Source of the DNA: Microbacterium sp. Root61
GTDB lineage: Bacteria > Actinomycetota > Actinomycetes > Actinomycetales > Microbacteriaceae
Reading direction: 5' to 3'
DNA length: 64,000 nt
Assembly: GCF_001427525.1 (NCBI RefSeq)
Contig: NZ_LMGU01000001.1
Span: 1,831,788-1,895,787, forward strand
Part shown: piece by piece, positions 1-10,395 of the stretch
Numbering within the stretch: the first letter of the stretch is position 1
Layout of the letters: each line of letters begins with the position of its first letter
Notes under the pieces: model-generated
What the model was told of the DNA's origin: nothing
What the model saw: only the letters and a program-made list of their open reading frames with translations
Databases searched by the model: none
Translations under genes and position numbers: made by a program

Positions 1-317
1 CGAGTTCAGCGCCGTCGCCGGGTCCTGGAAGACGACGGACAGGATGCGCCCGAGCCGGTTGCGGACGGCGCCCGTGAAGGCGGTCACCTGCTCTCCGGCG
101 AACACGACATGACCCGACGTGGGCTGTTCGAGCCCGACGAGCACCTTCGCGGCCGTGGACTTGCCGGATCCCGATTCACCGACGATGCCGAGCGTGCGCC
201 CGCGTTCGACGGTCAGGGAGACGCCGGCGAGGGCATCGACGTAGCTCTTCTTGAACAGCCCGGACGTCCGGGTCTTGAAGCGGACGTGGACGTCCCGCAG
301 CTCGATGATCGGCTCGC

Positions 318-321
<4 letters not shown>
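1..321 (-). CDS. Dpp/Opp-type ABC transporter ATP-binding protein (3' end outside window)
   Basis: Only the first 107 codons are inside the window; the C-terminal part lies before base 1. The visible part carries a Walker A motif GESGSGKST at residues 48-56 and a Q-loop VFQDP near residue 98, which mark an ABC ATPase of the oligopeptide/dipeptide type (OppF/DppF position). Its ATG overlaps the stop of the upstream permease-ATPase fusion by four bases (ATGA), so the two are translationally coupled and it should supply the second nucleotide-binding domain of the importer encoded up to base 5025. Substrate cannot be read from this subunit. The function call is firm; signature and Walker B motifs are not visible. 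Confidence 0.9.
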
Positions 322-2387
<2,066 letters not shown>

Positions 2388-2390
2388 TTG

Positions 2391-3347
2391 TCACACCGCC
2401 CGGATTCGGGGATTGATCAGGACGTACAGGAGATCGACGATGATGTTGATCACGACGAAGGCCAGTGAGACCACCAGCGTGACGCCCTGGACGAGGTTGG
2501 GTTCGTTGTTGGTCACGCCGTTGAGGATGAGCGTTCCCATGCCGGGGATCGCGAAGATGACCTCGATCACCACGGCTCCGCCGAGCAGGTAGCCGATGCG
2601 CAGTCCGAGGACCGTGACCGGAGTGATGAGCGCATTGCGCAGGACGTTGCGTGCCACCACGACGACGCGCGGGACGCCGCCGCCCAAGGCCGTGCGGACG
2701 AAGTCGCGATCCAGTTCCTCGACCATCGAGGAGCGTACGACGCGGGACAGCTGCCCGATGACGGGGACGGCGAGCGCGATGGCCGGCAGCGTCATCCGGG
2801 CCAGCCAGCCGGCCGGGTCCTCGGAGAACGGCGGCAGCGGGCCGGAAGCGGGAAGCAGCCCCAGCTGCAGGGTGAACACCTGGATGAGAAGGATGGCGAG
2901 CCAGAACGACGGCGTCGACAGCGCCGAGACACCCAGGACGCGGATGACCTTGTCGGGCCAGCGATCGCGGTAGACCGCGGCGACGACGCCGAGGATGAAC
3001 GCGAAGAAGACGGCGATCAGCAGGCCGAGGAAAGTCAGGGAGAGGGTGATCGGGAATGCGCGGGCCACCTCGTCGGCGACGGGGAGGCTGCGGGCCGAGT
3101 AGGTCCCGAGATCGCCGTGCAGCAGGCCGGCGAGGAATCCCAGGTAGCGGACGATCAGTGGGGCGTTGAGCCCGTTGGCTTCGCGGTAGGCCTCGAGCGC
3201 TTCCGGGGATGCGGTCTCGCCGAGGGCGGTGCGCGCCGGATCCACCGGCGAGAAGGACATCACGAAGAACACGAGGAACGTGATGCCCAGGATCATCAGC
3301 GGCAGCTGCAGGAGCCGCCGGCCGATAAGACGGAGCGTGTTCGACAC
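2391..3347 (-). CDS. Dpp/Opp-type ABC transporter permease (DppB type)
   Basis: A 318-residue inner-membrane permease. It begins with a cytoplasmic Arg-rich end followed by a hydrophobic segment, has the periplasmic loop typical of DppB (GLNAPLIVRYLGFLAGLLHG region), and an EAA-type loop around LDRDFVRTALGGGVPRVVV. Length and topology match DppB/OppB. The start ATG is preceded by GGAAGGAA about 6-12 bases upstream. It is the second gene of the minus-strand transporter operon, after the binding protein, and it pairs with the DppC half of the fused protein to form the channel. An intercistronic hairpin (3379-3410) lies just upstream of its translation signals. Confidence 0.93.
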   Translation of the reverse strand: MSNTLRLIGRRLLQLPLMILGITFLVFFVMSFSPVDPARTALGETASPEALEAYREANGLNAPLIVRYLGFLAGLLHGDLGTYSARSLPVADEVARAFPITLSLTFLGLLIAVFFAFILGVVAAVYRDRWPDKVIRVLGVSALSTPSFWLAILLIQVFTLQLGLLPASGPLPPFSEDPAGWLARMTLPAIALAVPVIGQLSRVVRSSMVEELDRDFVRTALGGGVPRVVVVARNVLRNALITPVTVLGLRIGYLLGGAVVIEVIFAIPGMGTLILNGVTNNEPNLVQGVTLVVSLAFVVINIIVDLLYVLINPRIRAV

Positions 3348-3378
3348 GGGCCGTTCCTTCCTGGGGAGGGGGGATGGT

Positions 3379-3410
3379 CCCGGGAGGCGCGCGCGAACGC
3401 GCCTCCCGGG
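3379..3410 (-). promoter_or_regulatory. Intercistronic hairpin between binding protein and permease genes
   Basis: A perfect 13-bp inverted repeat, CCCGGGAGGCGCG / CGCGCCTCCCGGG with a 6-base loop, lies between the stop of the solute-binding protein (3427) and the start of the permease (3347). There is no T-run on the minus strand, so a strong intrinsic terminator is unlikely. Such hairpins after binding-protein genes commonly protect the upstream mRNA and reduce downstream expression. That role here is inference. Confidence 0.6.
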
Positions 3411-3426
3411 TGTAATACGGGTGAAG

Positions 3427-5025
3427 CTACTTGGCGGCGACGCCGACGTCGAGGAACGAGAGGCCCGTGGTGGGGACCGGCTTGAACCCGACCAGCTCCT
3501 GGTCGCTCCACGCGGTGGGGAGCTTGCGGTGGAACAGCGGGTACAGGACCGCTTCCTCCGCGATCAGGTCGAACGCCTGGTCCCACGTCTTCTGCTGTGC
3601 GTCGCCCGATTCCTGGACGGCCGTGTCGAGCAGACCGCGCAGTTCCGCGTACTCCGGGGAGTCGGCCCAGTTCGTGCGGGTCTTGGTCCACACGTTCTCG
3701 CCGTACCACCAGTTCATCAGCAGGTCGGGGTCGTTGCCGAAGACCGACGGGTCACCGGGGGCGACCATGACGGTGTAGTCGCCGGAGTCGACCTTGGCGT
3801 ACTGCGCGGCCGACTGGCTGATGTCGAGCGTCACATCGACGCCGATCGCGTCCAGCGACTCCTTGATCAGCGGGGCGACTTCCTTGACCCAGCCGGTGTC
3901 GGTGGTCAGCAGCGTGATCGACAGGTCGGACACGCCCGCCTCGTCGAGGAGCTCCTTCGCCTTCTTCGGGTCATAGGTGTAGACCGTGGAGGCCTCGTTG
4001 TAGTTGGGGTGCGTCTCCTGCAGGAACGAGGTGGCGGCCGTCGCGTTGCCGAGCATGCCGGTCTCGATGATCTTGTCCATGTCGAGCCCGTAGAAGAACG
4101 CCTGACGGACCCGGGGGTCATCGAACGGCGCAGCCTTGGTGTTGAACATCATGAACAGCAGACCGAAGGACTGCACGCTTTCGACGTCGACCGTCGAGGC
4201 GAGCGTGTCGACGTCGATGTACGGGACGTCCTCCATGGCCTGGATCGTGCCTGACGACATGGCGGTGACGCGTGCTGCAGAGTCCGCGAGCAGGTTCCAG
4301 TTCATGCCGGCCGCGAGCGCGGGACGCGGGCCGTTGTAGTCGTCGTAGCGCTCGAAGACCAGCTTGTCCTCGGGAACCGCGGACACGAGCTTGTACGGGC
4401 CGGAGCCGACCGGGTTGGCGCCGAAGGCCGCGGGGTCGGCCTCGACGACAGCCTTCGGGACGATCTTGACGATGCCGAGGCGCTCGTTCAGGAGCGAGAA
4501 CGGGTACTTCGTGGTGATCTGCACCGTGTCCTCATCGACGGCAGTGACCGTGTCGATGAAGCCGATGTAGGTGGTGAACAGCGAGCCGCTGGCCGGGTCG
4601 AGCACGCGCTCGTAGCTGTAGACGACGTCGTCGGCGGTGACCGGGTCACCGTTCTGGAAGGTCGCGTCAGCGCGCAGGTCGATCTCGTAGGTGGTGTCGT
4701 CCACCTTCGTCGGCAGCTCCGCGGCGAGCGCGGCGTAGGGCTCCTTCGAGACCGGGTCGAGGTCGACCAGTCCCTCGAAGATGTGCCAGTTCGCGGAAAC
4801 GGTCACCGCACCCGATGCGATCATCGGGTCGAAGCTGCCGCTCAGCGCGTACGAGATTCCGGCTTCGATGATGCCGTCCGGGTCGACCGCAGCCGAGGCC
4901 TCGGTCTTCTCCGGCGTCGTGGTGCCCGATGAGCCGCACGCGGCGAGAGCGAGTGACGCTACCAGGATGCCCGCTGTTGCTGCAGCGTAGCGACCAGCAC
5001 GTCTTTGGAATGGTGTTCGGTACAT
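3427..5025 (-). CDS. ABC transporter solute-binding lipoprotein, family 5 (peptide/opine type)
   Basis: A 532-residue extracellular binding protein anchored as a lipoprotein. The signal peptide has an Arg-rich n-region, a hydrophobic core and a lipobox LAAC with Cys30. The mature part follows the SBP_bac_5 plan: an early YALSGSFDPM stretch, ATFQNGDPVTADDVVYSYERVLD, and DPRVRQAFFYGLDMDKI further on. I chose the ATG at 5025 because the signal peptide begins there; an upstream in-frame ATG (5115) would add a non-signal extension covering the divergent regulator's promoter. It is the first gene of the importer operon and is divergent from a GntR regulator, so it is probably controlled by it. Family 5 members bind peptides, opines, nickel chelates or sugars; the ligand is unknown. 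Confidence 0.92.
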   Translation of the reverse strand: MYRTPFQRRAGRYAAATAGILVASLALAACGSSGTTTPEKTEASAAVDPDGIIEAGISYALSGSFDPMIASGAVTVSANWHIFEGLVDLDPVSKEPYAALAAELPTKVDDTTYEIDLRADATFQNGDPVTADDVVYSYERVLDPASGSLFTTYIGFIDTVTAVDEDTVQITTKYPFSLLNERLGIVKIVPKAVVEADPAAFGANPVGSGPYKLVSAVPEDKLVFERYDDYNGPRPALAAGMNWNLLADSAARVTAMSSGTIQAMEDVPYIDVDTLASTVDVESVQSFGLLFMMFNTKAAPFDDPRVRQAFFYGLDMDKIIETGMLGNATAATSFLQETHPNYNEASTVYTYDPKKAKELLDEAGVSDLSITLLTTDTGWVKEVAPLIKESLDAIGVDVTLDISQSAAQYAKVDSGDYTVMVAPGDPSVFGNDPDLLMNWWYGENVWTKTRTNWADSPEYAELRGLLDTAVQESGDAQQKTWDQAFDLIAEEAVLYPLFHRKLPTAWSDQELVGFKPVPTTGLSFLDVGVAAK

Positions 5026-5065
5026 GTGCACTCCGTCCAAGTGGATGGGGGAAAGAACGTCTTGA

Positions 5066-5080
5066 AGACATCTGACGTCT
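5066..5080. promoter_or_regulatory. Candidate operator of the divergent FadR-type regulator
   Basis: An imperfect 15-bp palindrome, AGACATCTGACGTCT (12 of 15 positions symmetric), is followed directly by a second TCTGACG-like direct repeat and an AT-rich TAATATAAA stretch that could hold the promoter -10 elements. It lies in the 89-bp gap between the binding-protein gene and the regulator gene, the place where a FadR-type repressor would control both. Assignment is by position and symmetry only. Confidence 0.45.
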
Positions 5081-5114
5081 GACGTAATATAAACACAACT
5101 CGTCGCCGTGCACA

Positions 5115-5876
5115 ATGGGGAGGAGTTCGAAGAAGAACCTGGCCGAATGGAGCATCCGAACTGTGATTCCCAGTGACACGCGGACCGCGCGCATGCGTCG
5201 ATCGACCACGGCTGACGAGATCAAGCGACTGATCCTCACTCGTGGCATGCGCCCCGGCGACCTTCTCCCCACCGAAGCCGAGCTCTGCGAAACCCTTGAC
5301 GTGTCGCGGTCCTCCGTGCGGGAGGCGATCCGCACGCTGTCCACGCTCGACATCGTGGATGTGCGCCACGGCCACGGCACCTTCGTCGGCGGCATGTCGC
5401 TGGACCCGATGGTCGAGGCCCTCGTCTTCCGTGGCGCACTGGCGCCCGAAGGAACACTCAAGGCGCTCAGCGACGTGATCGAGGTGCGCCTGGCACTCGA
5501 CCTGGCTGTCGCCGAACGCGTCGTCGAGGCGATGCAGGGGCAGTCGGCGCCCGAGCTGGAGGCCCTGGTCGACGAGATGGAGACCCGCGCCGAGACCGGC
5601 CAGACGTTCCTCGACGCCGACCGTGCTTTCCACACGCGACTCCTGGACACTCTTGACAACCGCCTCGTCGGTCAGCTGGTCGGCGCCTTCTGGGACGTTC
5701 ACACGGCCGTCGCGCCGCAGCTCGGCATCATCCCGCCGGCGGATATCAAGGACACCGCGGACGCCCACGGCGACATGCTGCGCGCCGCCCAGCGCGGAGA
5801 CCTCGAGGGGTACCGGCAGGCCGTCATCGAGCACTACCTCCCCCTGCAGCGGTCCATCGCGATTGCCGCGTCGTGA
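5115..5876 (+). CDS. GntR-family transcriptional regulator, FadR (FCD) subfamily
   Basis: A 253-residue regulator. It has an N-terminal winged helix (MRPGDLLPTEAELCETLDVSRSSVREAIRTL region, then GHGTFVGG) and a C-terminal all-helical FCD ligand domain with the metal-site pattern D..H (DRAFHTRLL), H (DVHTAV region) and H (DAHGDML). The start is uncertain: ATG at 5115 is used, but in-frame GTG 5163 or ATG 5193 would give a protein beginning closer to the DNA-binding domain. It overlaps the next gene by GTGA and is divergent from the peptide-type importer, so it likely senses the imported compound or a metabolite of it. The FCD metal site suggests a carboxylate ligand. Confidence 0.9.
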   Translation: MGRSSKKNLAEWSIRTVIPSDTRTARMRRSTTADEIKRLILTRGMRPGDLLPTEAELCETLDVSRSSVREAIRTLSTLDIVDVRHGHGTFVGGMSLDPMVEALVFRGALAPEGTLKALSDVIEVRLALDLAVAERVVEAMQGQSAPELEALVDEMETRAETGQTFLDADRAFHTRLLDTLDNRLVGQLVGAFWDVHTAVAPQLGIIPPADIKDTADAHGDMLRAAQRGDLEGYRQAVIEHYLPLQRSIAIAAS

Positions 5877-7012
5877 GCGCGGCTCTGCGTTACGGCATCG
5901 TCGGCGCCGGCTATTTCGGCCGTGAGCTGGGCCGCCTCATCGACGGCATCGACGGCGCCGTCGTCACGACCGTGTACTCGCCGGAGCACGCGACCGACCT
6001 CGCCGAGGAGTTGGGCTGCTCTGTCGCGGCATCCGTCGACGACCTCGCCGCGCAGGTCGACGTGGTCGTCGTCGCCTCCCCCAACAGTGCTCACCTCGAG
6101 CCGGTGCTGCGCGCCGCCGAGAATGGCGCGCACGTCTTCTGCGAGAAGCCCATCGCCCTGTCCTACGCCGACTGCGACGCGATGGTGTCCGCGTGCGAGC
6201 GCGCCGGCGTCGTATTCATGGCCGGGCACGTGATGCACTTCATGCCCGGCGTCCGACGCACGGCCGCGCTCATCGCGGACGGGGCGATCGGCGACGTCGT
6301 CGTCGCACGCTCGATCCGGACGGGCTGGGAGGACGGCTCGGCCGCCCCCGGCTGGAAGAAGGATCGCGCCACCTCGGGCGGTCACCTGTACCACCACATC
6401 CATGAGCTCGACGTGCTCCAGCACCTGATCGCACCCGCAGAGCGCGCCACGATGATCGGCGGAGCGGTGCCGCACGCCGGCTCCCGCACCGGAAACGAGG
6501 ACGCGCTGCTCCTGGCCTCCCTCGCCTTCCCCGGCGACCGCTACGCGACGCTGGACTGGGGCTCGGTCTTCCGGCGCCCGCAGCACGAGGTCACGATCCA
6601 GGGCACGCTCGGCTACGTCACGATCGACATGCACGACGTCGGTGTCACGCTGACCACCGCGGACCGTGTCGAGCGCTTCCCCCTGCACACCGCGGAGGAG
6701 GATGCCGAGCGCACCGCCGAGCATGCCGGCACCGCATCCGGCGGGGGCGTCGTCTACGGTGACCCCACCGTCCGCCCACCGCGCTGGCTCCGCAGCGCCA
6801 TGCAGGCAGAGCTCGACTACTTCCATGGTCTCGTCGCCGGCACGCACGAGGTCGATCCCGCCCTCGTGTCGTTGACGGATGGCTCCGCCGCCCGCGCGTC
6901 GATCGCGACGGCCGATGCGCTCACCCTCTCGATGGCCGAGGGCCGCACGGTCGCCGTCAACGAGATCACCGGCGCCGGCCGCGCGCTGGCGAGCGCGGCT
7001 GCGGACCGATGA
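5873..7012 (+). CDS. Gfo/Idh/MocA-family NAD(P)-dependent oxidoreductase
   Basis: A 379-residue oxidoreductase with an N-terminal Rossmann fold (YGIVGAGYFGRELG, GxGxxG motif near residues 8-14) and the conserved CEKPIALS motif whose lysine is catalytic in the family. The C-terminal alpha/beta domain carries the HHIHELDVLQ metal/substrate segment, where GHxxDxxH-type residues act in relatives. It starts at GTG 5873, overlapping the regulator stop by four bases, and its own stop overlaps the next ATG. Family members oxidise sugars, inositols or sugar acids. In this setting it probably oxidises the compound brought in by the divergent importer. Substrate unknown. Confidence 0.9.
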   Translation: MSAALRYGIVGAGYFGRELGRLIDGIDGAVVTTVYSPEHATDLAEELGCSVAASVDDLAAQVDVVVVASPNSAHLEPVLRAAENGAHVFCEKPIALSYADCDAMVSACERAGVVFMAGHVMHFMPGVRRTAALIADGAIGDVVVARSIRTGWEDGSAAPGWKKDRATSGGHLYHHIHELDVLQHLIAPAERATMIGGAVPHAGSRTGNEDALLLASLAFPGDRYATLDWGSVFRRPQHEVTIQGTLGYVTIDMHDVGVTLTTADRVERFPLHTAEEDAERTAEHAGTASGGGVVYGDPTVRPPRWLRSAMQAELDYFHGLVAGTHEVDPALVSLTDGSAARASIATADALTLSMAEGRTVAVNEITGAGRALASAAADR

Positions 7013-7980
7013 CCGCGGCATCCGCTCCTCGCTTCGAGGGCCTCGTCGTCGGCGCCTACGCCGCCTCCCCCGCGCACCGTCAGTGGGATCCGAGCGCCGA
7101 GTCCGCGTTCTTCGAGGCTCTGGCCGCAACTCCCGGCATCGGCGCGCTCGAGCTGCCCTGGCTCGGGAGCATCCACCCGCACGACGATGGATGGCTGCAC
7201 CGGAGTCTCCCCGCGACGCTGCGCGCCGTAGTGACCGACATCCCGTACACGATGGGCCGGATCGGCGCCGCGCCGGCCTACGGCCTCGCCTCGCACGACG
7301 AGGACGGCCGCCGCGCCGCGATCGCCGACGTGCGCCTGCTCCTCGACGACGTCCGCGCCTTCGACGACGCCCAGTCGCGCTCCGTCGTCGGGGTCGTCGA
7401 GCTGCACTCCGCCCCGCGCGGTGCGCGCGGCGGCGTCGACCCGCTCGTCCGGTCGCTGACCGAGATCGCCGGGTGGGAGTGGGGCTCAGTCGATCTCGTG
7501 CTGGAGCACTGCGACGCGTGGCGCGACGGTCAGGCCCCGGAGAAGGGCTTCCTCGATCTTTCCGTCGAGCTGGACGCGATCGAGCGCTCGGGCACTCCGA
7601 TCGGCATCTCCCTGAACTGGGGCCGCTCGGCCATCGAGGGGCACTCGGCCGACACCCCCGTGGCGCATGCGCGCGAAGCCGCCGAGCGCGGTCTGCTGCG
7701 CGGGTTCATCGCCTCCGGGGCGGCGGCCACCGAGACCGCGTTCGGTCCGGCCTGGATCGACGCGCACCTCCCGTTCGCCCCCTCGCCGACGATCGCCCAC
7801 GGCACGCCGGGCTCGCTCATGACCGAGACCGCGGTCGCCGATGTCGTCCGCGCGGCGGGCCGGCTCGACTGGGCCGGCGTGAAGGTCGGCTGCGCACAGG
7901 ATGCCGCATCCGTCGCCGACCGCGTGGTCCTGGTCGCTGAAGCGGTGGGCGTCCTGAACGGGATCCTCGACGGACCCTGA
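7009..7980 (+). CDS. DUF4862-like protein, putative TIM-barrel-fold enzyme
   Basis: A 323-residue soluble protein that resembles the uncharacterised actinobacterial DUF4862 family as I recall it. There is no signal peptide or membrane segment. Acidic and histidine positions such as GALELPWLGSIHPH, VVELHSAP, VLEHCDAW and ISLNWGRS are spaced like the strand ends of a xylose-isomerase-like barrel; this fold suggestion is inference. It is translationally coupled (ATGA) to the Gfo/Idh dehydrogenase. A barrel isomerase or epimerase paired with a Gfo/Idh dehydrogenase is a common sugar-catabolic arrangement. It is followed by a strong terminator. Function is not established. Confidence 0.75.
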   Translation: MTAASAPRFEGLVVGAYAASPAHRQWDPSAESAFFEALAATPGIGALELPWLGSIHPHDDGWLHRSLPATLRAVVTDIPYTMGRIGAAPAYGLASHDEDGRRAAIADVRLLLDDVRAFDDAQSRSVVGVVELHSAPRGARGGVDPLVRSLTEIAGWEWGSVDLVLEHCDAWRDGQAPEKGFLDLSVELDAIERSGTPIGISLNWGRSAIEGHSADTPVAHAREAAERGLLRGFIASGAAATETAFGPAWIDAHLPFAPSPTIAHGTPGSLMTETAVADVVRAAGRLDWAGVKVGCAQDAASVADRVVLVAEAVGVLNGILDGP

Positions 7981-7994
7981 CGCACCAGACATGC

Positions 7995-8037
7995 GAAGGG
8001 GCGGTATCCGCGACACACGCGCGGGTACCGCCCCTTC
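7995..8037. terminator. Bidirectional transcription terminator
   Basis: A GC-rich hairpin, GAAGGGGCGGTA ... TACCGCCCCTTC, with further pairing (CCGCG/CGCGG) towards the loop, sits 14 bases after the DUF4862-like gene and 10 bases before the end of the convergent acyl-CoA dehydrogenase gene. It can end both transcription units. No long T-tract is present, as is usual in GC-rich actinobacteria. Confidence 0.75.
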
Positions 8038-8047
8038 GGACGTCAGG

Positions 8048-9238
8048 TCAGGAGAAGGCGGCGAAACCGGTCAGCTCGCGGCCGAGGATGAGGGCGTGGA
8101 TCTCGTCCGTGCCCTCGTAGGTGCGCACCGCTTCGAGGTTGGCCATGTGGCGCATCACCGGGAATTCCGAGGTGATGCCGTCGCCGCCGAGGACGGACCG
8201 CGCCGCGCCCGCGATCGCGATCGCCTCGCGCACGTTGTTGAGCTTTCCGACGCTGATCTGCGCGTGGGTCAGGGTGCCGGCATCCTTCTGCGCTCCGAGG
8301 TGGAGTGCGAGCAGGACGCCCTTCTCGTACTCGAGCAGCATGTCTGCGAGCTTCGCCTGCGTGAGCTGGAAGGAGCCGATCGGGGCGCCGAACACGGAGC
8401 GATCCTGCGACCGCGCGATAGCGACCTCGAGGCAGCTCCGCGCCGCGCCCATGACGCCCCACACGATTCCGTAGCGGGCCTCGTTGAGGCACGAGAACGG
8501 TCCGCGCAGGCCGGTGACGCCGGGCAGGAGTGCGTCGTCACCGACACGTACCTCGTCCAGGCTCACGTCGCACTGGATCGACGCCCGCATGGCGAGCTTG
8601 CCGGTGATCGCGGTGGCCTCGAACCCGTCCGAGTCCGTCGGGACGATGAAGCCGCGGATGCCTTCGTCGGTGTTCGCCCACACGATCGCGATGTCGGCGA
8701 GGGTCGCCAGGCCGATCCAGCGCTTCGTGCCGGAGATGACCCAACCATCGCCGTCACGGCGTGCCGTCGTGGTCATGGCGGCGGGGTCGCTGCCGCCCGT
8801 GGGTTCGGTGAGGGCGAAGCATCCGATGACGCGTCCGGCCGCCATCTCGGGCAGCCAGCGCTCCTTCTGCGGCTCCGAGCCGAACTTGGCGATCGCGCTC
8901 ATCGCGAGTGAGCCCTGCACGGAGACGAACGTGCGCCAGCCGCTGTCGACCGCTTCCAGTTCGAGGCAGACCGCGCCGTACGCGGTGGCACTGGCACCCG
9001 CGCAGCCGTAGCCGGAGATGTGCATCCCGAGGAATCCGGCGGCACCGAACTCCTCCACCAGCTCGCGGCGGAAGTACTGGTTCTCGAAGTCCTCCTCGAT
9101 CACCGGGGCGATGCGGGTGCGGGCGAACTCGCGCGCACGCTGCTGCCATTCCTGCGCGTCTGCCGGCAGCAGCGCGTCGAGGGAGAAGACGCCCGACAGG
9201 CGGTCTTCGGCGAGGGACGAGACATCGGGGTTGCTCAT
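8048..9238 (-). CDS. gcdH: Acyl-CoA dehydrogenase, glutaryl-CoA-dehydrogenase-like
   Basis: A 396-residue FAD enzyme with the acyl-CoA dehydrogenase fold. Features shared with glutaryl-CoA dehydrogenase are the WRTFVSVQGSL stretch with the arginine that contacts the distal carboxylate, CFALTEPTGGSDP, and the C-terminal TYEGTDEIHALILGR with the catalytic base Glu375. If the assignment holds it converts glutaryl-CoA to crotonyl-CoA and CO2 with electron transfer to ETF. The start ATG 9238 overlaps the stop of the class III CoA-transferase (ATGA), which would supply the CoA thioester. It is the last gene of the 13-gene operon beginning at 21775. Subfamily is inferred from motifs; another short dicarboxylyl-CoA is possible. 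Confidence 0.85.
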   Translation of the reverse strand: MSNPDVSSLAEDRLSGVFSLDALLPADAQEWQQRAREFARTRIAPVIEEDFENQYFRRELVEEFGAAGFLGMHISGYGCAGASATAYGAVCLELEAVDSGWRTFVSVQGSLAMSAIAKFGSEPQKERWLPEMAAGRVIGCFALTEPTGGSDPAAMTTTARRDGDGWVISGTKRWIGLATLADIAIVWANTDEGIRGFIVPTDSDGFEATAITGKLAMRASIQCDVSLDEVRVGDDALLPGVTGLRGPFSCLNEARYGIVWGVMGAARSCLEVAIARSQDRSVFGAPIGSFQLTQAKLADMLLEYEKGVLLALHLGAQKDAGTLTHAQISVGKLNNVREAIAIAGAARSVLGGDGITSEFPVMRHMANLEAVRTYEGTDEIHALILGRELTGFAAFS

Positions 9239-10395
9239 CGGTTTCCTTTCGTGGGCGACGACTGCGCCGCATCGGCTGAGGTGTCGGCACCGCTGAGCCG
9301 CGGGCCGAGAGGGGGAGGTCCTGAGCGGTAGGACACGGGGGTCTCGCTGAATCTGATCGGGTTGGCGACCTGCGCGGCGCCGTCGATCTCGACGACCGGG
9401 GCGAGCCCGAGCCGCGTCGCGAAGGCGAACGCCTCGGGGATGTCGTTGATCGCGCCCGCCGGCACGGCGACCGCGCTGAGCTGATCGATCCACGCTTGGG
9501 CGCTGTCGCTCTGCAACCGCTCCTCGAGGATCTCGATGAGCTCGTCGCGGTGCCGCACCCGGTCGGTGTTCGTGCGGAACCGTTCGTCGTCGGCGAGCTC
9601 GGGCCGCCCGAGGACACCGCACAGTGAGCGGAACTGCCCGTCGGTGCCGACGGCCAGCGCGTACGGGCGATCGGCCGCCGCGACCACTTGATACGGCGCG
9701 ATGCTGGGGTGCGCGTTGCCCAGCCGTCCCGGCACCGCGCCGCCGAGCAGATGCGCGGAGGCCTGGTTCGCCAGTGCGGAGAGCAGACTCGAGAGCAGGT
9801 TCACCTCGATCCGCTGACCGCGGCCGGACTCGGCCCGCGCATGCAGCGCGGCCAGGATGCCGGTCACGGCGTGCAGGCCTGTGACGATGTCGACGAGGGC
9901 GACGCCCACCTTCATGGGACCGCCGTCCTCGTCGCCCGTGATGCTCATGAGTCCGCCGGTCGCCTGTACGAGAAGGTCGAATCCGGGCAGGCCCGCGCCC
10001 TCGGTGGCGCCGAATCCGCTGATCGAGCAGTAGATGAGACCGGGGTTGTCCGCGCGCAGCGCGTCGTACCCGAAGCCCAGCTTCTCCATCGCCCCGGAAC
10101 GGGCGTTCTCGATCACGATGTCGGCCTCGGCGACGAGGCGGCGCACGGCCGCGACGTCATCCGGATCGCGCAGATCCGCGGTCACCGAGCGCTTGTTGCG
10201 ATTGACGCTGGCGAAGTACGTGGACGAGCCGTCCGGCGCGACGGGCGGGCGCCATCCCCGCGTCTGGTCTCCCTCAAGGGGCTCGACCTTGACCACGTCG
10301 GCGCCGAAGTCCGCGAGCAGCATCGTGGCGTACGGTCCCGCGAGCACGCGCGACAGGTCCACGACCTTGATCCCCTCAAGCGCCCCGACGGTCAT
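9235..10395 (-). CDS. Class III CoA-transferase (CaiB/BaiF family)
   Basis: A 386-residue family III CoA-transferase. It has the N-terminal VVDLSRVLAGPYATMLLADFGADVVKVE signature region and the VALVDIVTG motif placing the catalytic aspartate at residue 169, the position known in formyl-CoA transferase. Members move CoA from succinyl-CoA, acetyl-CoA or formyl-CoA to another carboxylate. Next to a glutaryl-CoA-dehydrogenase-like gene (ATGA overlap) and after two aldehyde dehydrogenases, the likely job is to activate a C5 dicarboxylate such as glutarate, as the SUGCT-type enzymes do. That pairing is inference from context. The C-terminal tail is disordered, rich in Ser, Ala and Pro. Confidence 0.88.
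   Translation of the reverse strand: MTVGALEGIKVVDLSRVLAGPYATMLLADFGADVVKVEPLEGDQTRGWRPPVAPDGSSTYFASVNRNKRSVTADLRDPDDVAAVRRLVAEADIVIENARSGAMEKLGFGYDALRADNPGLIYCSISGFGATEGAGLPGFDLLVQATGGLMSITGDEDGGPMKVGVALVDIVTGLHAVTGILAALHARAESGRGQRIEVNLLSSLLSALANQASAHLLGGAVPGRLGNAHPSIAPYQVVAAADRPYALAVGTDGQFRSLCGVLGRPELADDERFRTNTDRVRHRDELIEILEERLQSDSAQAWIDQLSAVAVPAGAINDIPEAFAFATRLGLAPVVEIDGAAQVANPIRFSETPVSYRSGPPPLGPRLSGADTSADAAQSSPTKGNR

Noticed and set aside
5026..5115. Upstream start (5115) for the peptide-type binding protein
   Set aside because: Would place a non-signal sequence before the lipoprotein signal and cover the regulator's promoter.
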